From Blastococcus sp. TF02A-26 (GTDB lineage Bacteria > Actinomycetota > Actinomycetes > Mycobacteriales > Geodermatophilaceae), in the NCBI RefSeq assembly GCF_003319125.1, contig NZ_QOHG01000002.1, positions 124,001 to 188,000 of the forward strand: a stretch of DNA of 64,000 nucleotides. Direction: 5' to 3'. Below, piece after piece: positions 29,025-38,689 of this stretch (positions are counted from its first letter, which is position 1; each line of letters begins with the position of its first letter). The notes under the pieces were generated by a model. It did not search any database. It was given only the letters and a program-made list of their open reading frames with translations, and was not told the DNA's origin. The translations under genes and the position numbers were made by a program.

Positions 29025-29129
29025 CACACGATCGAGTGTGGCAGCCGGAGAGGGGTCCGACGGATCGTGTCGAGCCAGGAGGAAGCCGTGGGTCGGTTGT
29101 GACGGAACGGGTCTCCCGAGGCCTCGCGG

Positions 29130-31313
29130 TCAGCGCGCCGCGGCGTGGTCGAGCTCCTCCACGGCCGTGCTCCGCTGCTCCAGCGCGGCGCCCTCGACGT
29201 CGACACGGGGGAGCCAGCCCAGCCAGCGGGGCAGCCACCAGGCCCGCTCCCCCAGCAGTGCGAGCGCCGCCGGGACCAGGACCATCCGGACGACGAAGGC
29301 GTCGAACACGATGCCGGTGGCCAGGGCGAACGCGATCATCTTGATCGTCGACTCGCCCGCGGGCACGAAGCCGGCGAACACCGCGAACATGATCAGCGCG
29401 GCGGCGACGACGACCGGCGCGGCCTGACGGAAGCCGGTGCGGATCGCCGCGAGGGACTCCGCGCCGCGGGTGTACGCCTCGTGCATCCGGGAGACCAGGA
29501 AGATCTGGTAGTCCATGGCCAACCCGAACAGGATCCCGATCACCAGGATCGGGGCCAGGCTGATCAGCGGGCCGGTGTCCTCGAGGTTGACCAGGTCACC
29601 CAGCCAGCCCCACTGGAAGACCGCCACGGTGGCGCCGAGCGAGGCGCCCACCGTGAGCAGGAACCCGAGGACGCCGACGACCGGCACGAGCAGCGAGCGG
29701 AAGACCAGCACGAGCAGCACCAGGGCGAGCCCGACGACGAGGACCAGGTACACCGGCAGCGCCTCGTCCAGGGCCTGCGCGACGTCGACGCTGACCGCGG
29801 TCTGGCCCGTCACCGAGGCCTCGATGCCGTCGAGGTCGGCGAACTCCGCGCGCAGATCGGCGACGAGCTGCTCCGTGGCCGGGTCGGAGGGACCGGACTC
29901 CGGGATGACGTTGAGCGTGGCGACCGTGCCGTCGTCGTTCACGTCGCCCGGGACCGCGCGGGCGACGTCCCCGACGTCGGCGACCGTGCCGGCGGCCTGC
30001 TGGGCGGCGGCCGCCGCGCCGTCCCCCTCGAACAGGACGACGAGCGGGCCGTTGAAGCCCGCTCCGAAGCCCTCGGCGAGCAGCTCCTGGGCGGCGGCCT
30101 CGGTGCTGCCCTCCGGCGGGTCCTGCACGAGCGTCGTCTGCAGGGAGGCGAACGGGATGGCGACGACACCGAGCGCGACCACGGTCAGCAGCACCGAGAG
30201 CACGCGGCGCCGGGTCACGGCGGTGACCCAGCGGACCAGCCACCCACCGGAGCCCGCGGCCGGGCCGCCGGCGGCCGCGGCGGACCCGGCGGCGCCGGGG
30301 CGCTTGCCCCGGGGCAGCGCGCGCACGCCGAGGAAGCCGAGCACCGCCGGCACCAGGGTGAGCGCGACGAGGACGGCCACCACGATGGTCGCCGCCGCGG
30401 CGATGCCCATCTGCGTGAGGAACGGGATGCCGACGACGGACAGGCCGGCCAGCGCGATGACGACGGTGAGACCGGCGGTGACCACCGCCGAGCCCGCGGT
30501 GCCGACGGCCGTGCTGACGGCCGTGCCCACGTCGGCGCCACGGCGGAGCTCCTGCCGGTACCGCGTGATGATGAACAGGGCGTAGTCGATGCCCACCGCG
30601 AGGCCGAGCATCGCGGCCAGGATCGGCGTCGTCGAGGAGAGCTCGGTGAAGCCGGTGGCGATCGTGACGCCCATGACGCCCACGCCCACCCCGATGACGG
30701 CGGTGAGCAGGTTCATCCCGGCCACGAGCAGCGAGCCGAAGGTGACGGCCAGGACGACCAGGGCGACCACCACGCCGATCACCTCGGCGGGGCCGCCCAC
30801 GTGCGGCGGCGCCTGGACCGCCTCTCCGCCGACCTCGACGGTGAGGTCGGCGCCGTCGGCGTCCTCGACCGCGGTCCGCAGGGCGTCCTGCTGCTCCGCG
30901 GGCACCTCACCGCTCTGGGCGTCGAACACGACGGTGCTGTAGGCGATCGTCGGCTGGGCCGAGTTCACCCCGGGGTTGGCGGGGTCGAACGGGTTCGTGG
31001 CGGCGGTGACCCCGGGGAGCTCCCCGAGTTCCGTCACGACGGCCTGCACGGCGGCGGGGTCGAGCACCCCGCCGTCCGGGGAGGCGAAGACCACCCGGGC
31101 GGTGGCGCCGCCGGCCGCGGAGCCGAACTCCTCGTCGATCCGCTCGAGGGCGATCGTCGACTCCTGCCCGGGGATGGAGAAGCTGCTGGCGGTCTCGCCG
31201 GACAGGGTGACGGCGCCGACGCCGCCCCCGATCAGGACGACGAGCCAGACGAGCACCACCGGCAGCCGGCGCCGGTAGGACAGGGCGCCGAGTCGGGACA
31301 ACAGGACTGCCAT
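29130..31313 (-). CDS. MMPL-family RND exporter
   Basis: A 727-residue polytopic transporter with two repeats, each one membrane helix, a large extracytoplasmic loop and five further helices. The proton-relay Asp-Tyr pairs are present in GIDYALFIITRYR and AMDYQIFLVSRMHEAY. MMPL proteins export lipids or hydrophobic compounds; the substrate here is unknown. It is co-transcribed behind a TetR repressor gene (5 bases between stop and start). A GGTGGAGG site about 10 bases upstream supports the ATG at 31313 and excludes the longer frame. It has no mycobacterial-type C-terminal cytoplasmic domain. A drug-efflux or lipid-export role under TetR control is likely. Confidence 0.88.
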   Translation of the reverse strand: MAVLLSRLGALSYRRRLPVVLVWLVVLIGGGVGAVTLSGETASSFSIPGQESTIALERIDEEFGSAAGGATARVVFASPDGGVLDPAAVQAVVTELGELPGVTAATNPFDPANPGVNSAQPTIAYSTVVFDAQSGEVPAEQQDALRTAVEDADGADLTVEVGGEAVQAPPHVGGPAEVIGVVVALVVLAVTFGSLLVAGMNLLTAVIGVGVGVMGVTIATGFTELSSTTPILAAMLGLAVGIDYALFIITRYRQELRRGADVGTAVSTAVGTAGSAVVTAGLTVVIALAGLSVVGIPFLTQMGIAAAATIVVAVLVALTLVPAVLGFLGVRALPRGKRPGAAGSAAAAGGPAAGSGGWLVRWVTAVTRRRVLSVLLTVVALGVVAIPFASLQTTLVQDPPEGSTEAAAQELLAEGFGAGFNGPLVVLFEGDGAAAAAQQAAGTVADVGDVARAVPGDVNDDGTVATLNVIPESGPSDPATEQLVADLRAEFADLDGIEASVTGQTAVSVDVAQALDEALPVYLVLVVGLALVLLVLVFRSLLVPVVGVLGFLLTVGASLGATVAVFQWGWLGDLVNLEDTGPLISLAPILVIGILFGLAMDYQIFLVSRMHEAYTRGAESLAAIRTGFRQAAPVVVAAALIMFAVFAGFVPAGESTIKMIAFALATGIVFDAFVVRMVLVPAALALLGERAWWLPRWLGWLPRVDVEGAALEQRSTAVEELDHAAAR

Positions 31314-31318
31314 GCGGA

Positions 31319-31915
31319 TCAGGCCTCCACCTGGGAGTGGTCGGGAAGGGAGGCGACGGGCCGGTCGTGACCGAGCGCGTCGAGACAGGTGCCCACGATG
31401 AGGCCGCGCCACGCGGTGGCCCGGTCCTCGGCGTGGGCGGCGAGGGTGAGGACGGCGAGGGCGGCCAGGGCGCCGATGACCCGCACCAGCCGCTCCACGT
31501 CCGGGGAGTCGGGACTGACCCCGAACGCGTGCAGGGCCGCCTCGAACTGCGCCGCCGGCGGGTCCCCGGGGTCACCACCGGTCTGGGACGCCGGGGCGAG
31601 CATCAGGGCGACGATCCCGGGGTGGGCCAGGGCGACGTCGACGAGCGCCTCGACGGCCCGCCGGTCCCGCTCCTCCCCCTCGGGGAGCGCGCCGACCTCG
31701 CGCAGCACGCGGGAGCCGATCTCCTCGGCGTGGGCGAGGACGGCGGCGTACAGCGCGTCCTTGCTCGGGAAGTGGTGCAGCAGACCGGCCTTGGACAGGC
31801 CGACCGCGTCGGCCACGTCCTGCACCGACGTCTTCGCGAACCCGCGTCGGGCGAACAGCGCGGCGGCGCGGTCGAGGATGCCCTCGTCCACCTGCTGCCG
31901 GAACGGTCGCGCCAT
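31319..31915 (-). CDS. TetR-family transcriptional repressor
   Basis: A 198-residue regulator with an N-terminal helix-turn-helix domain (ILDRAAALFARRGFAKTSVQDVADAVGLSKAGLLHHFPSKDAL region, residues 13-54, here only named) and a ligand-binding C-terminal domain. It heads the operon with the MMPL exporter and probably represses both. A perfect inverted repeat (31936-31954) just upstream of its -10 box is the likely operator. The ATG at 31915 is supported by a TAGCGT -10 seven bases upstream. Confidence 0.9.
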   Translation of the reverse strand: MARPFRQQVDEGILDRAAALFARRGFAKTSVQDVADAVGLSKAGLLHHFPSKDALYAAVLAHAEEIGSRVLREVGALPEGEERDRRAVEALVDVALAHPGIVALMLAPASQTGGDPGDPPAAQFEAALHAFGVSPDSPDVERLVRVIGALAALAVLTLAAHAEDRATAWRGLIVGTCLDALGHDRPVASLPDHSQVEA

Positions 31916-31922
31916 GACGTCG

Positions 31923-31928
31923 ACGCTA
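31923..31928 (-). promoter_or_regulatory. Leaderless -10 box of the tetR-mmpL operon
   Basis: TAGCGT on the minus strand, 7 bases before the ATG at 31915. Confidence 0.55.
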
Positions 31929-31935
31929 CGACCGG

Positions 31936-31954
31936 ACCGACCGTTCTGGTCGGT
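31936..31954. promoter_or_regulatory. Putative TetR operator
   Basis: A perfect inverted repeat with 7-base arms ACCGACC and GGTCGGT and a GTTCT centre. It lies in the spacer and -35 position of the tetR promoter, where binding would block RNA polymerase. Confidence 0.7.
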
Positions 31955-32019
31955 AAACCGCCCGAAGCGGTCGGGTGTCGTTGCTCACGACCGTGGTGGA
32001 GAGCCCTCCCGGGCCGGCC

Positions 32020-33189
32020 CTACCGGAGGAGGCTGCGCGCGACGACCATCCGCTGGATCTGGTTGGTGCCCTCGTAGATCTGGGTGATCTTGGCGTCGCG
32101 CATCATGCGCTCGACCGGGAAGTCCTGCGTGTAGCCCGCCCCACCGAACAGTTGGACCGCGTCGGTGGTCACCTTCATGGCGACGTCGGAGGCGAAGGAC
32201 TTGGCGGCGGCGCACAGCCGGCCGAGGTCGGGGTCCACCTTGGCGCCGTCGTGCGCGGCCTCGCCGCGTGCCGCGGCCACGTAGACCAGGTGCCGGGCGG
32301 CCTCGATCTGGATGGACATGTCGGCGAGCATGAACTGGACGCCCTGGTTGTCCAAGACCGCGCGGCCGAACTGCTTGCGCTCGCGGGTGTACTCGACGGC
32401 GGCGTCCAGCGCGCCCTGCGCGACGCCGACGGCCTGCGCACCGATGGTCGGCCGGGTGAAGTCCAGCGTGCGCAGCGCGGTCTTGAAGCCGGTCCCCTCG
32501 GCCCCGATGATCCGGTCGGCCGGGATCGTGCAGTCGGTGAAGTAGAGCTCGCAGGTGGGCGAGCCCTTGATGCCCATCTTCTTCTCCTTGGGGCCCACCT
32601 CGAAGCCCGGGTCGTCGCGGTGCACGACGAAGGCGGAGATGCCGTTGGCCCGCTTCTCCGGGTCGGTGACGGCCATGACCGTGTACCACTCGGAGACGCC
32701 GGAGTTGGTGATCCAGGCCTTGGTGCCGTTGAGCACCCAGGTGTCGCCGTCGCGGCGGGCGCGCGTCTTCATCGCCGCGGCGTCGGAGCCGGCCTCGCGC
32801 TCGGACAGGCCGTAGCTGATCATCGCCTGCCCGGAGGCCAGCGTCGGCAGCACCTTCTGCTTCAGCTCCTCGGAGGCCGACAGCAGGATCGGCATCGACC
32901 CCAGCTTGTTCACCGCCGGGATGAGCGAGGCGGACACGTCGACCCGCGCCACCTCCTCGATGACGATGCAGGTCGCGATGGCGTCGGCGCCCTCACCGCC
33001 GTAGGCCTCGGGGATGTGGGTGGCGTGGAACCCGGCCGCCGTCAGCGCCTTCTGGGCCTCGATCGGGTAGCGCGACTCCGCGTCCACCTCGGCCGCGAAG
33101 GGCTTGATCTCGCGCTCGGCGATGTCGCGGACCGCAGCCCGGATCGCGTCGTGCTCGTCGGTCAGCTGGTACAGCCCGGTGCCACTCAC
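32020..33189 (-). CDS. Acyl-CoA dehydrogenase, FadE25-like
   Basis: A 389-residue flavoprotein with the full acyl-CoA dehydrogenase fold: an N-terminal helical domain, the FAD-binding [13 protein letters not shown] and WITNSG, and the C-terminal [10 protein letters not shown] with the catalytic glutamate. It oxidises a short- or branched-chain acyl-CoA. It lies immediately before purE-purK on the same strand, as fadE25 (Rv3274c) does in M. tuberculosis. The GTG at 33189 has a TAGCAT -10 six bases upstream, so it is probably transcribed on its own and leaderless. Confidence 0.92.
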   Translation of the reverse strand: MSGTGLYQLTDEHDAIRAAVRDIAEREIKPFAAEVDAESRYPIEAQKALTAAGFHATHIPEAYGGEGADAIATCIVIEEVARVDVSASLIPAVNKLGSMPILLSASEELKQKVLPTLASGQAMISYGLSEREAGSDAAAMKTRARRDGDTWVLNGTKAWITNSGVSEWYTVMAVTDPEKRANGISAFVVHRDDPGFEVGPKEKKMGIKGSPTCELYFTDCTIPADRIIGAEGTGFKTALRTLDFTRPTIGAQAVGVAQGALDAAVEYTRERKQFGRAVLDNQGVQFMLADMSIQIEAARHLVYVAAARGEAAHDGAKVDPDLGRLCAAAKSFASDVAMKVTTDAVQLFGGAGYTQDFPVERMMRDAKITQIYEGTNQIQRMVVARSLLR

Positions 33190-33195
33190 GCCCCG

Positions 33196-33201
33196 ATGCT
33201 A
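33196..33201 (-). promoter_or_regulatory. Leaderless -10 box of the acyl-CoA dehydrogenase gene
   Basis: TAGCAT on the minus strand, 6 bases before the GTG at 33189, inside the short gap after purE. Confidence 0.5.
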
Positions 33202-33227
33202 GGACGTCCACGCACCAGGGGCGTCCC

Positions 33228-33743
33228 TCAGCCGGGGGTGACGTCGGTCGCGAGTCGCTCCTGCAGCGCGGCGTCGCGGGCGAGGACCGACTCGGCGAGG
33301 TCGGCCTGGAAGCGCTCCACGGCGGCCCGCAGCACCGGGTCGGCGGCGGCCAGGATCCGGACGGCGAGCAGGCCGGCGTTGCGCCCACCACCGATCGACA
33401 CCGTCGCCACCGGCACCCCGGCCGGCATCTGCACGATCGACAGCAGGCTGTCCAGGCCGTCGAGCCGGTCCAGCGGGCGCGGCACCCCGATGACCGGCAG
33501 CGGCGTCGCGGCGGCGACCATGCCCGGCAGGTGGGCCGCTCCCCCCGCGCCGGCGATCACCACGCGCAGGCCACGTCCCGCGGCGGACTCGGCGTAGTCG
33601 AGCATCCGGCGCGGCGTGCGGTGCGCGGACACCACGTGCACCTCGGACGGGACGCCGAACTCGGCCAGCGCCTCGGCGGCCGGCTGCATCATCGGCCAGT
33701 CCGAGTCGCTGCCCATGACGATGCCGACGACGGGGTCTGCCAC
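33228..33743 (-). CDS. purE: N5-carboxyaminoimidazole ribonucleotide mutase PurE
   Basis: A 171-residue class I PurE with [14 protein letters not shown] (substrate loop), SAHRTP with the catalytic histidine, and [12 protein letters not shown]. It converts N5-CAIR to CAIR in purine synthesis, using the product of PurK encoded just upstream (8 bases between). The GTG at 33743 gives the usual family N-terminus. Confidence 0.96.
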   Translation of the reverse strand: MADPVVGIVMGSDSDWPMMQPAAEALAEFGVPSEVHVVSAHRTPRRMLDYAESAAGRGLRVVIAGAGGAAHLPGMVAAATPLPVIGVPRPLDRLDGLDSLLSIVQMPAGVPVATVSIGGGRNAGLLAVRILAAADPVLRAAVERFQADLAESVLARDAALQERLATDVTPG

Positions 33744-33751
33744 GGTGCTCC

Positions 33752-34957
33752 TCAGTGCTCCTCGGGGAACGCGAACGCCGGGTCGACGACGCCGTCGGCC
33801 AGGTAGCGCGCGGCGGCGACGGCGCGGGCACGGACCTCGGCGAGGTCGTCGCCCAGCGCGGTGACGTGGCCCAGCTTGCGACCGCGGCGCTGCCCCTTGC
33901 CGTACCAGTGCAGCTTCACGTCGGGCCAGTGCGCCATGAGGTGGTGGACCCGCTCGTCCAGGGCGGGACCGGACCACCCGTCCTCCGCGGCGTCCCCGCC
34001 CAGGACGTTGGCCATCACGACCACGGGCGCGGTCATCGCCGTGGATCCCAGGGGGTAGTCGAGGACGGCGCGCAGGTGCTGCTCGAACTGGCTGGTCCGC
34101 GCGCCCTCGATGGTCCAGTGCCCGGAGTTGTGCGGGCGCATGGCGAGCTCGTTGACGACCACGCCGCCCGGGGTCTGGAACAGCTCGACCGCCAGGAGGC
34201 CGACCACGTCCAACCGCTGCGCGATGCGGATGGCCAGCTCCTGCGCGGCGGTGGCGGTGGCCTCGTCCAGATCGGGCGCCGGCGCGAGCACCTCGGTGTT
34301 GATGCCGTCCCGCTGCACCGTCTCCACCACCGGCCAGACGGCGACCTGGCCGAACGGGGACCGGGCCACCTGGACGGCGAGCTCGCGGACCATGTCCACC
34401 CGCTCCTCGGCCAGCAGCCGGCCGTGCTCCGCCAGCAGCGCGAGGGCCGCGTCCAGGTCGTCGACCACGAACACCCCGCGGCCGTCGTAACCGCCCCGCG
34501 GGGGCTTGAGCACGATCGGCCAGCCGGTCGCACCGGCGAAGTCGGCGATCCCCGTGTCGGTGGTGACCTCGGCCCAGGCCGGCTGGGGCTCACCGGCGGC
34601 GGCGAGGGCGTGCCGCAGGACCAGCTTGTCCTGCGCGTGCACCAGCGCCGCGGGTCCGGGGGCGACCCGCACCCCGGCGGCCTCCAGCGCCTGCAGGTGC
34701 TCGGTCGGCACGTGCTCGTGGTCGAAGGTGAGCACCGTGGCGCCCTCCGCGGCCGCCCGGAGCGCGTCGAGGTCGCGGTGGTCGCCCACCCGGACGTCGG
34801 CGCTCACCAGCGCGGCGGACTCGTCGGGGCCGGTGACGAGCACCCGCAGCGACTGGCCGAGTGCGATCGCGGCCTGGTGGGTCATGCGGGCCAGCTGCCC
34901 TCCGCCCACCATCGCGACGACGGGCAGGCCGGTGCGGGGGTCCAGGGTGCCGGCCAT
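33752..34957 (-). CDS. purK: N5-carboxyaminoimidazole ribonucleotide synthase PurK
   Basis: A 401-residue ATP-grasp enzyme: [10 protein letters not shown] at the N-terminus, [13 protein letters not shown] (ATP-binding loop) and [15 protein letters not shown] (metal and substrate residues). It carboxylates AIR with ATP and bicarbonate. It is the first gene of purK-purE, followed by the acyl-CoA dehydrogenase gene. The ATG at 34957 is chosen because TAGAGT lies 8 bases upstream; the frame extends to 34999 without support. Confidence 0.96.
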   Translation of the reverse strand: MAGTLDPRTGLPVVAMVGGGQLARMTHQAAIALGQSLRVLVTGPDESAALVSADVRVGDHRDLDALRAAAEGATVLTFDHEHVPTEHLQALEAAGVRVAPGPAALVHAQDKLVLRHALAAAGEPQPAWAEVTTDTGIADFAGATGWPIVLKPPRGGYDGRGVFVVDDLDAALALLAEHGRLLAEERVDMVRELAVQVARSPFGQVAVWPVVETVQRDGINTEVLAPAPDLDEATATAAQELAIRIAQRLDVVGLLAVELFQTPGGVVVNELAMRPHNSGHWTIEGARTSQFEQHLRAVLDYPLGSTAMTAPVVVMANVLGGDAAEDGWSGPALDERVHHLMAHWPDVKLHWYGKGQRRGRKLGHVTALGDDLAEVRARAVAAARYLADGVVDPAFAFPEEH

Positions 34958-34965
34958 CGCATCGG

Positions 34966-34971
34966 ACTCTA
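34966..34971 (-). promoter_or_regulatory. Leaderless -10 box of purK-purE
   Basis: TAGAGT on the minus strand, 8 bases before the ATG at 34957. Confidence 0.5.
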
Positions 34972-35144
34972 CTGGCGGCACCTGCCACCTCCCCGCCACA
35001 CCCGATACTCGGACCTCGAGCTCCCCGGCGGCACCACCGCGGTGGGATATCGTCGCGCTGACGTCGAGTCACAGCTCCGTCGCCTTCCGTCACTGCCACG
35101 AACGGCCGCCGAGAACGCGCCGGCGACCCACCCTGGGGGGAACA

Positions 35145-35696
35145 GTGCGCTCACACCGCAAACGCCGGGCGGCCGTCGCCGTCGGCGTCATCGCCGTCGC
35201 CGCGGCGGTGGCCGCGGGCATCGTCGTCTCGTCGTCCCTCGGCGGGGACGACGACGACACCTCGGCGCAGGCGGGACCCACCGCCACGCCGACCACGGCC
35301 AGTCCGTCGCTGAACGAGGACGGCAGCATCGCGCTGCCCACCAGCGACCCGACCGACGTCGCCACCGACGAGCCGCTCACCGCCGCGCCGGACACCGACG
35401 CGGCGATCCTCGTGACCTACGCCGGCTGGGACGAGACGGAGGGCGTCGTCGAGATCAGCGGCTACGTGGACCGCGTCTCCGAGGACGACGGCACCTGCAC
35501 CGCCACCTTCACCGGCGGGGCCGCCGACCCGGTCGAGGTCACCGGCCCCGGCACGGCCAACGGTGCGTCGACGTCCTGCGGCCGCCTCACCGTGCCCGGC
35601 GGCGAGCTGGCGTCCGGCACCTGGACCGCGGTCCTCACCTACGAGTCGGACGACTCCGCCGGCAGCTCCGACCCGGTCGAGGTGGAGGTCCCGTGA
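35145..35696 (+). CDS. Membrane-anchored exported protein, unknown function
   Basis: A 183-residue protein not recognised as any named family. It has a basic start (RSHRKRR), one hydrophobic segment (about 9-30) that could be a signal anchor, an acidic and then Thr/Pro/Ser-rich linker (34-85), and a small beta-rich domain (about 86-183) with two cysteines, Cys118 and Cys145, likely disulfide-bonded outside the cell. There is no lipobox. The GTG at 35145 is preceded by a G-rich ribosome binding site (GGGGGGAACA). Its stop overlaps the start of the LGFP protein gene (TGATG), so the two are translationally coupled and probably act together on the cell surface. Confidence 0.7.
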   Translation: MRSHRKRRAAVAVGVIAVAAAVAAGIVVSSSLGGDDDDTSAQAGPTATPTTASPSLNEDGSIALPTSDPTDVATDEPLTAAPDTDAAILVTYAGWDETEGVVEISGYVDRVSEDDGTCTATFTGGAADPVEVTGPGTANGASTSCGRLTVPGGELASGTWTAVLTYESDDSAGSSDPVEVEVP

Positions 35697-38566
35697 TGCG
35701 CGCCGTCGTCCGACTGCTCACGATCCTGGGCATCGTCGCCACCGCCGTCGTGACCCCGACCGTCGGCTCGACGCCGGCAGGCACGGCCGAGGCGGCAGAC
35801 CTGCGGCTGTTCGAGGCCGGCAACATCATCTCCGACGCCGTGTTCTTCGACGGCTGGGCGATGGACGCCAACGCCATCCAGGCCTTCCTCGCCACCAAGG
35901 GCGCCGGGTGCCGCGCCGGTCAGATGCCGTGCCTGAAGGACTTCGGGCAGGCGACCGCCAACCAGAGCGCCGATGCGATGTGCGACGGCTACACCGGTGC
36001 GGCGTGGGAGAGCGCGGCGACGATCATCGCCAAGGTCGCCCGGTCCTGCGGGATCAACCCCCGCGTGCTCCTGGTGCTGCTGCAGAAGGAGCAGAGCCTG
36101 GTCACCCGGACCGAGCCGACCTCCTACGCCTACGAGAAGGCGACGGGCTTCGCCTGCCCGGACACCGCGCCGTGCAACCCGGCGTTCGTCGGGTTCGTCA
36201 GCCAGGTCTACTTCGCCGCGCGGCAGTTCGAGCGCTACCGGGTCGAGGCCCACCGGTACAACTACAAGGCCGGGCGGATGAACACGATCCAGTGGCATCC
36301 CGACCGGGACCGCTGTGGCACGTCCGAGGTCTTCATCGCCAACCAGGCCACCGCGGGTCTGTACAACTACACGCCCTACCGGCCCAACCAGGCCGCGCTG
36401 GACGCGGGCACCAGGACCGGCGACAGCTGCTCCTCGTACGGCAACCGGAACTTCTACAACTACTTCACCGACTGGTTCGGGACGACCGGTGCCATCACCG
36501 TGCCCGGCGGCATCGGCGCGGTGTGGGAGGCGGAAGGCGGCGGCCCCGGATACCTCGGGTACCCGGTCGGTCACCAGTTCTGCGGCCTGGTGCGCAGCGG
36601 CTGCGGCCAGCACTTCCAGGGCGGGTCGATCTACTGGTCCCCGGCCACGCAGCCCCTCCCGGTGTCCGGCGCGATGCGCGCCGTCTGGGCGGCCCAGGGC
36701 TGGGAGACCGGCTTCGGCTACCCCACCACCCGGATGGACTGTTCACTGCCCGGCGGCGGCTGCGGCCAGCACTTCGAGGGCGGGCTCGTCCTCTGGACCG
36801 AGGCGACCGCGGCCCATGCGCTCAACCGGGCGGTCAAGGGCGCCTGGGACGCGGCCGGCGGGCTGGGCGGCCCGGGCTACCCGACCGGTGACCTCGTCTG
36901 CGGCATGGCCGAGGGCGGGTGCCGCCAGCAGTTCCAGAACGCCACGATCTACACCTCCCCCGCCGGTGCGGGCGCCATCAGCGGCGGCATCGGTGGCTTC
37001 TGGCAGGCGCAGGGCGCCGAACGCAGCTGGCTCGGCTACCCGACCGGGGCCCAGATCTGCTCCGCCGAGGGCTGCCACCAGCCCTTCCAGCGCGGCACCA
37101 TCGGCTGGACGCCGGCCAACGGCGTCCAGGTGACCGACGGGGCCATCGGCGGCCTGTGGGCACGGCTCGGGTACGGCGCCAGCGCCGTCGGCAACCCGAT
37201 CGGCGCGATGACGTGCGGTCTCGCCGACGGCGGCTGCCGCCAGCTGTTCCAGAAGGGCGCGATCTACTGGTCCGCCGGCACGGGCGCGGCCTCCGTCTCC
37301 GGGGCGATCGGCACGTGGTGGACCGGCCAGGGCGCCGACACCGCGGCGGTGGGCTACCCGACCGGCGAGATGGTCTGCGTCGCCGGCGGGTGCCGTCAGG
37401 ACTTCCGCACGGCGACGGCGACGCACACCGCCGCAGCCGGGGTCCGGCTGACCAACGGCGCCATCGGCGGCTACTGGTACGGCCAGGGCGCGGGCACCAG
37501 CAGCCTGGGCTACCCGGCCGCCGACATGACGTGCGCGATGCCGGCCGGCGGTTGCCGCCAGGACTTCCAGCACGGCGCCGTCTACTGGTCCCCGCCCAGC
37601 GGCACCCACGGTGTCACCGGCGCGATCGCGCAGCACCTGGTCGACCAGGGCGGCCCGGCGGGCGCGCTCGGCTACCCCGTCGGGGAGGTCGCCTGCGGCC
37701 TGGCCTCGTCCGGTTGTCGGCAGCCGTTCCAGGGCGGCACGGCCTACTGGTCGCCCGGCACCGGGGCCTGGGGCGTCTTCGGCGGGATCGCCGGCCACTG
37801 GGCGGGTCTGGGTGCCGAGCGCAGCAGCCTCGGCTACCCGACGTCGGCGATGGCCTGCGTCGCCGGCGGTTGTCACCAGTCGTTCCAGGGCGGCTGGCTG
37901 GGCTGGTCGCCCGCCGCCGGGGTCCGGGTCACCAGCGGCGCGATCGCCGGTCTGTGGCAGCTGCAGGGCGGCGGCTCGGGCGGTCTCGGCGAGCCGGTCG
38001 ACGACATGTTCTGCGGGTTGACCGGAGGCGGCTGCCGGCAGTCGTTCCAGGGCGGCACCATCTACTGGTCCGCGGCCGGCGGTGCGCACACCGTCGCCGG
38101 CGGGATCGGCGGGCACTGGCACGCACTGGGCGCCGAGCGCAGCGCGCTGGGCTACCCCACGGGCGAGATCGTGTGCACCGCGAACGGGTGCAGCCAGTCG
38201 TTCCAGAACGGGCAGCTGGGCTGGTCGGACTCCGCGGGCGTCCGGAGCGTCACCGGCGGCATCAACATCTACTGGGCCGGCCAGGGCGGGGTGGGCGGTG
38301 CGCTCGGCGCGCCGCTGACCGAGGCGAGCTGCTCCACCGGCTGCAGCCAGACGTTCCGCAACGGTGTGGTCGCGTGGTCGCCGACGACGGGGACCTTCGC
38401 GGTCACCGGTCCGATCCGGACGGCCTGGTCGGCCGCCGGGGGCGGCTCCGGGTCCCTCGGCTACCCGCTCGCGGACGCCTACCCGGTGCCGGGCGGGACG
38501 GCGCAGGACTTCCAGCGCGGCCGCCTGACGCTCGACACGGCGTCGGGGACGGTCACCCGGTCCTGA
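35696..38566 (+). CDS. Secreted LGFP-repeat protein with possible lysozyme-like domain
   Basis: A 956-residue secreted protein: signal peptide (about 1-33), a Cys-rich N-terminal domain (about 34-262), then 13 LGFP-type repeats to the end, most with a cysteine pair. The N-terminal domain contains GINPRVLLVLLQKEQSL, which resembles the helix carrying the catalytic glutamate (here Glu132) of lytic transglycosylases and lysozymes, followed by FVGFVSQVYFAARQFERYR and YNYTPYRPNQ. A muralytic activity is therefore inferred, not shown. Such proteins are often labelled 'hemagglutinin' in databases without evidence. GGTGGAGG lies about 8 bases before the ATG at 35696. A strong hairpin follows the stop. 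Confidence 0.75.
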   Translation: MRAVVRLLTILGIVATAVVTPTVGSTPAGTAEAADLRLFEAGNIISDAVFFDGWAMDANAIQAFLATKGAGCRAGQMPCLKDFGQATANQSADAMCDGYTGAAWESAATIIAKVARSCGINPRVLLVLLQKEQSLVTRTEPTSYAYEKATGFACPDTAPCNPAFVGFVSQVYFAARQFERYRVEAHRYNYKAGRMNTIQWHPDRDRCGTSEVFIANQATAGLYNYTPYRPNQAALDAGTRTGDSCSSYGNRNFYNYFTDWFGTTGAITVPGGIGAVWEAEGGGPGYLGYPVGHQFCGLVRSGCGQHFQGGSIYWSPATQPLPVSGAMRAVWAAQGWETGFGYPTTRMDCSLPGGGCGQHFEGGLVLWTEATAAHALNRAVKGAWDAAGGLGGPGYPTGDLVCGMAEGGCRQQFQNATIYTSPAGAGAISGGIGGFWQAQGAERSWLGYPTGAQICSAEGCHQPFQRGTIGWTPANGVQVTDGAIGGLWARLGYGASAVGNPIGAMTCGLADGGCRQLFQKGAIYWSAGTGAASVSGAIGTWWTGQGADTAAVGYPTGEMVCVAGGCRQDFRTATATHTAAAGVRLTNGAIGGYWYGQGAGTSSLGYPAADMTCAMPAGGCRQDFQHGAVYWSPPSGTHGVTGAIAQHLVDQGGPAGALGYPVGEVACGLASSGCRQPFQGGTAYWSPGTGAWGVFGGIAGHWAGLGAERSSLGYPTSAMACVAGGCHQSFQGGWLGWSPAAGVRVTSGAIAGLWQLQGGGSGGLGEPVDDMFCGLTGGGCRQSFQGGTIYWSAAGGAHTVAGGIGGHWHALGAERSALGYPTGEIVCTANGCSQSFQNGQLGWSDSAGVRSVTGGINIYWAGQGGVGGALGAPLTEASCSTGCSQTFRNGVVAWSPTTGTFAVTGPIRTAWSAAGGGSGSLGYPLADAYPVPGGTAQDFQRGRLTLDTASGTVTRS

Positions 38567-38600
38567 TCCGGTGATCCGGGGCCGCTCCGCGGTCCCTCCA

Positions 38601-38643
38601 GCGCGGGCCCTCCTCCGACCGGTGGTCGGAGGAGGGCCCGCGC
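38601..38643. terminator. Bidirectional hairpin terminator
   Basis: Perfect 20-base arms (38601-38620 and 38624-38643) flank a GGT loop, between the LGFP protein gene and the convergent sbcC gene. Confidence 0.85.
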
Positions 38644-38689
38644 CGCGTCCGGAGGTCTCCCGGCCGGACGGCGCAGCAGAGCGCTCGGC

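Noticed and set aside
36743-38122. Open frame of about 459 residues on the minus strand within the LGFP gene
   Set aside because: A shadow of repeat-coding, GC-rich sequence; Ala/Arg/Pro/Gly-rich with no motif. The plus frame has a signal peptide and repeats.
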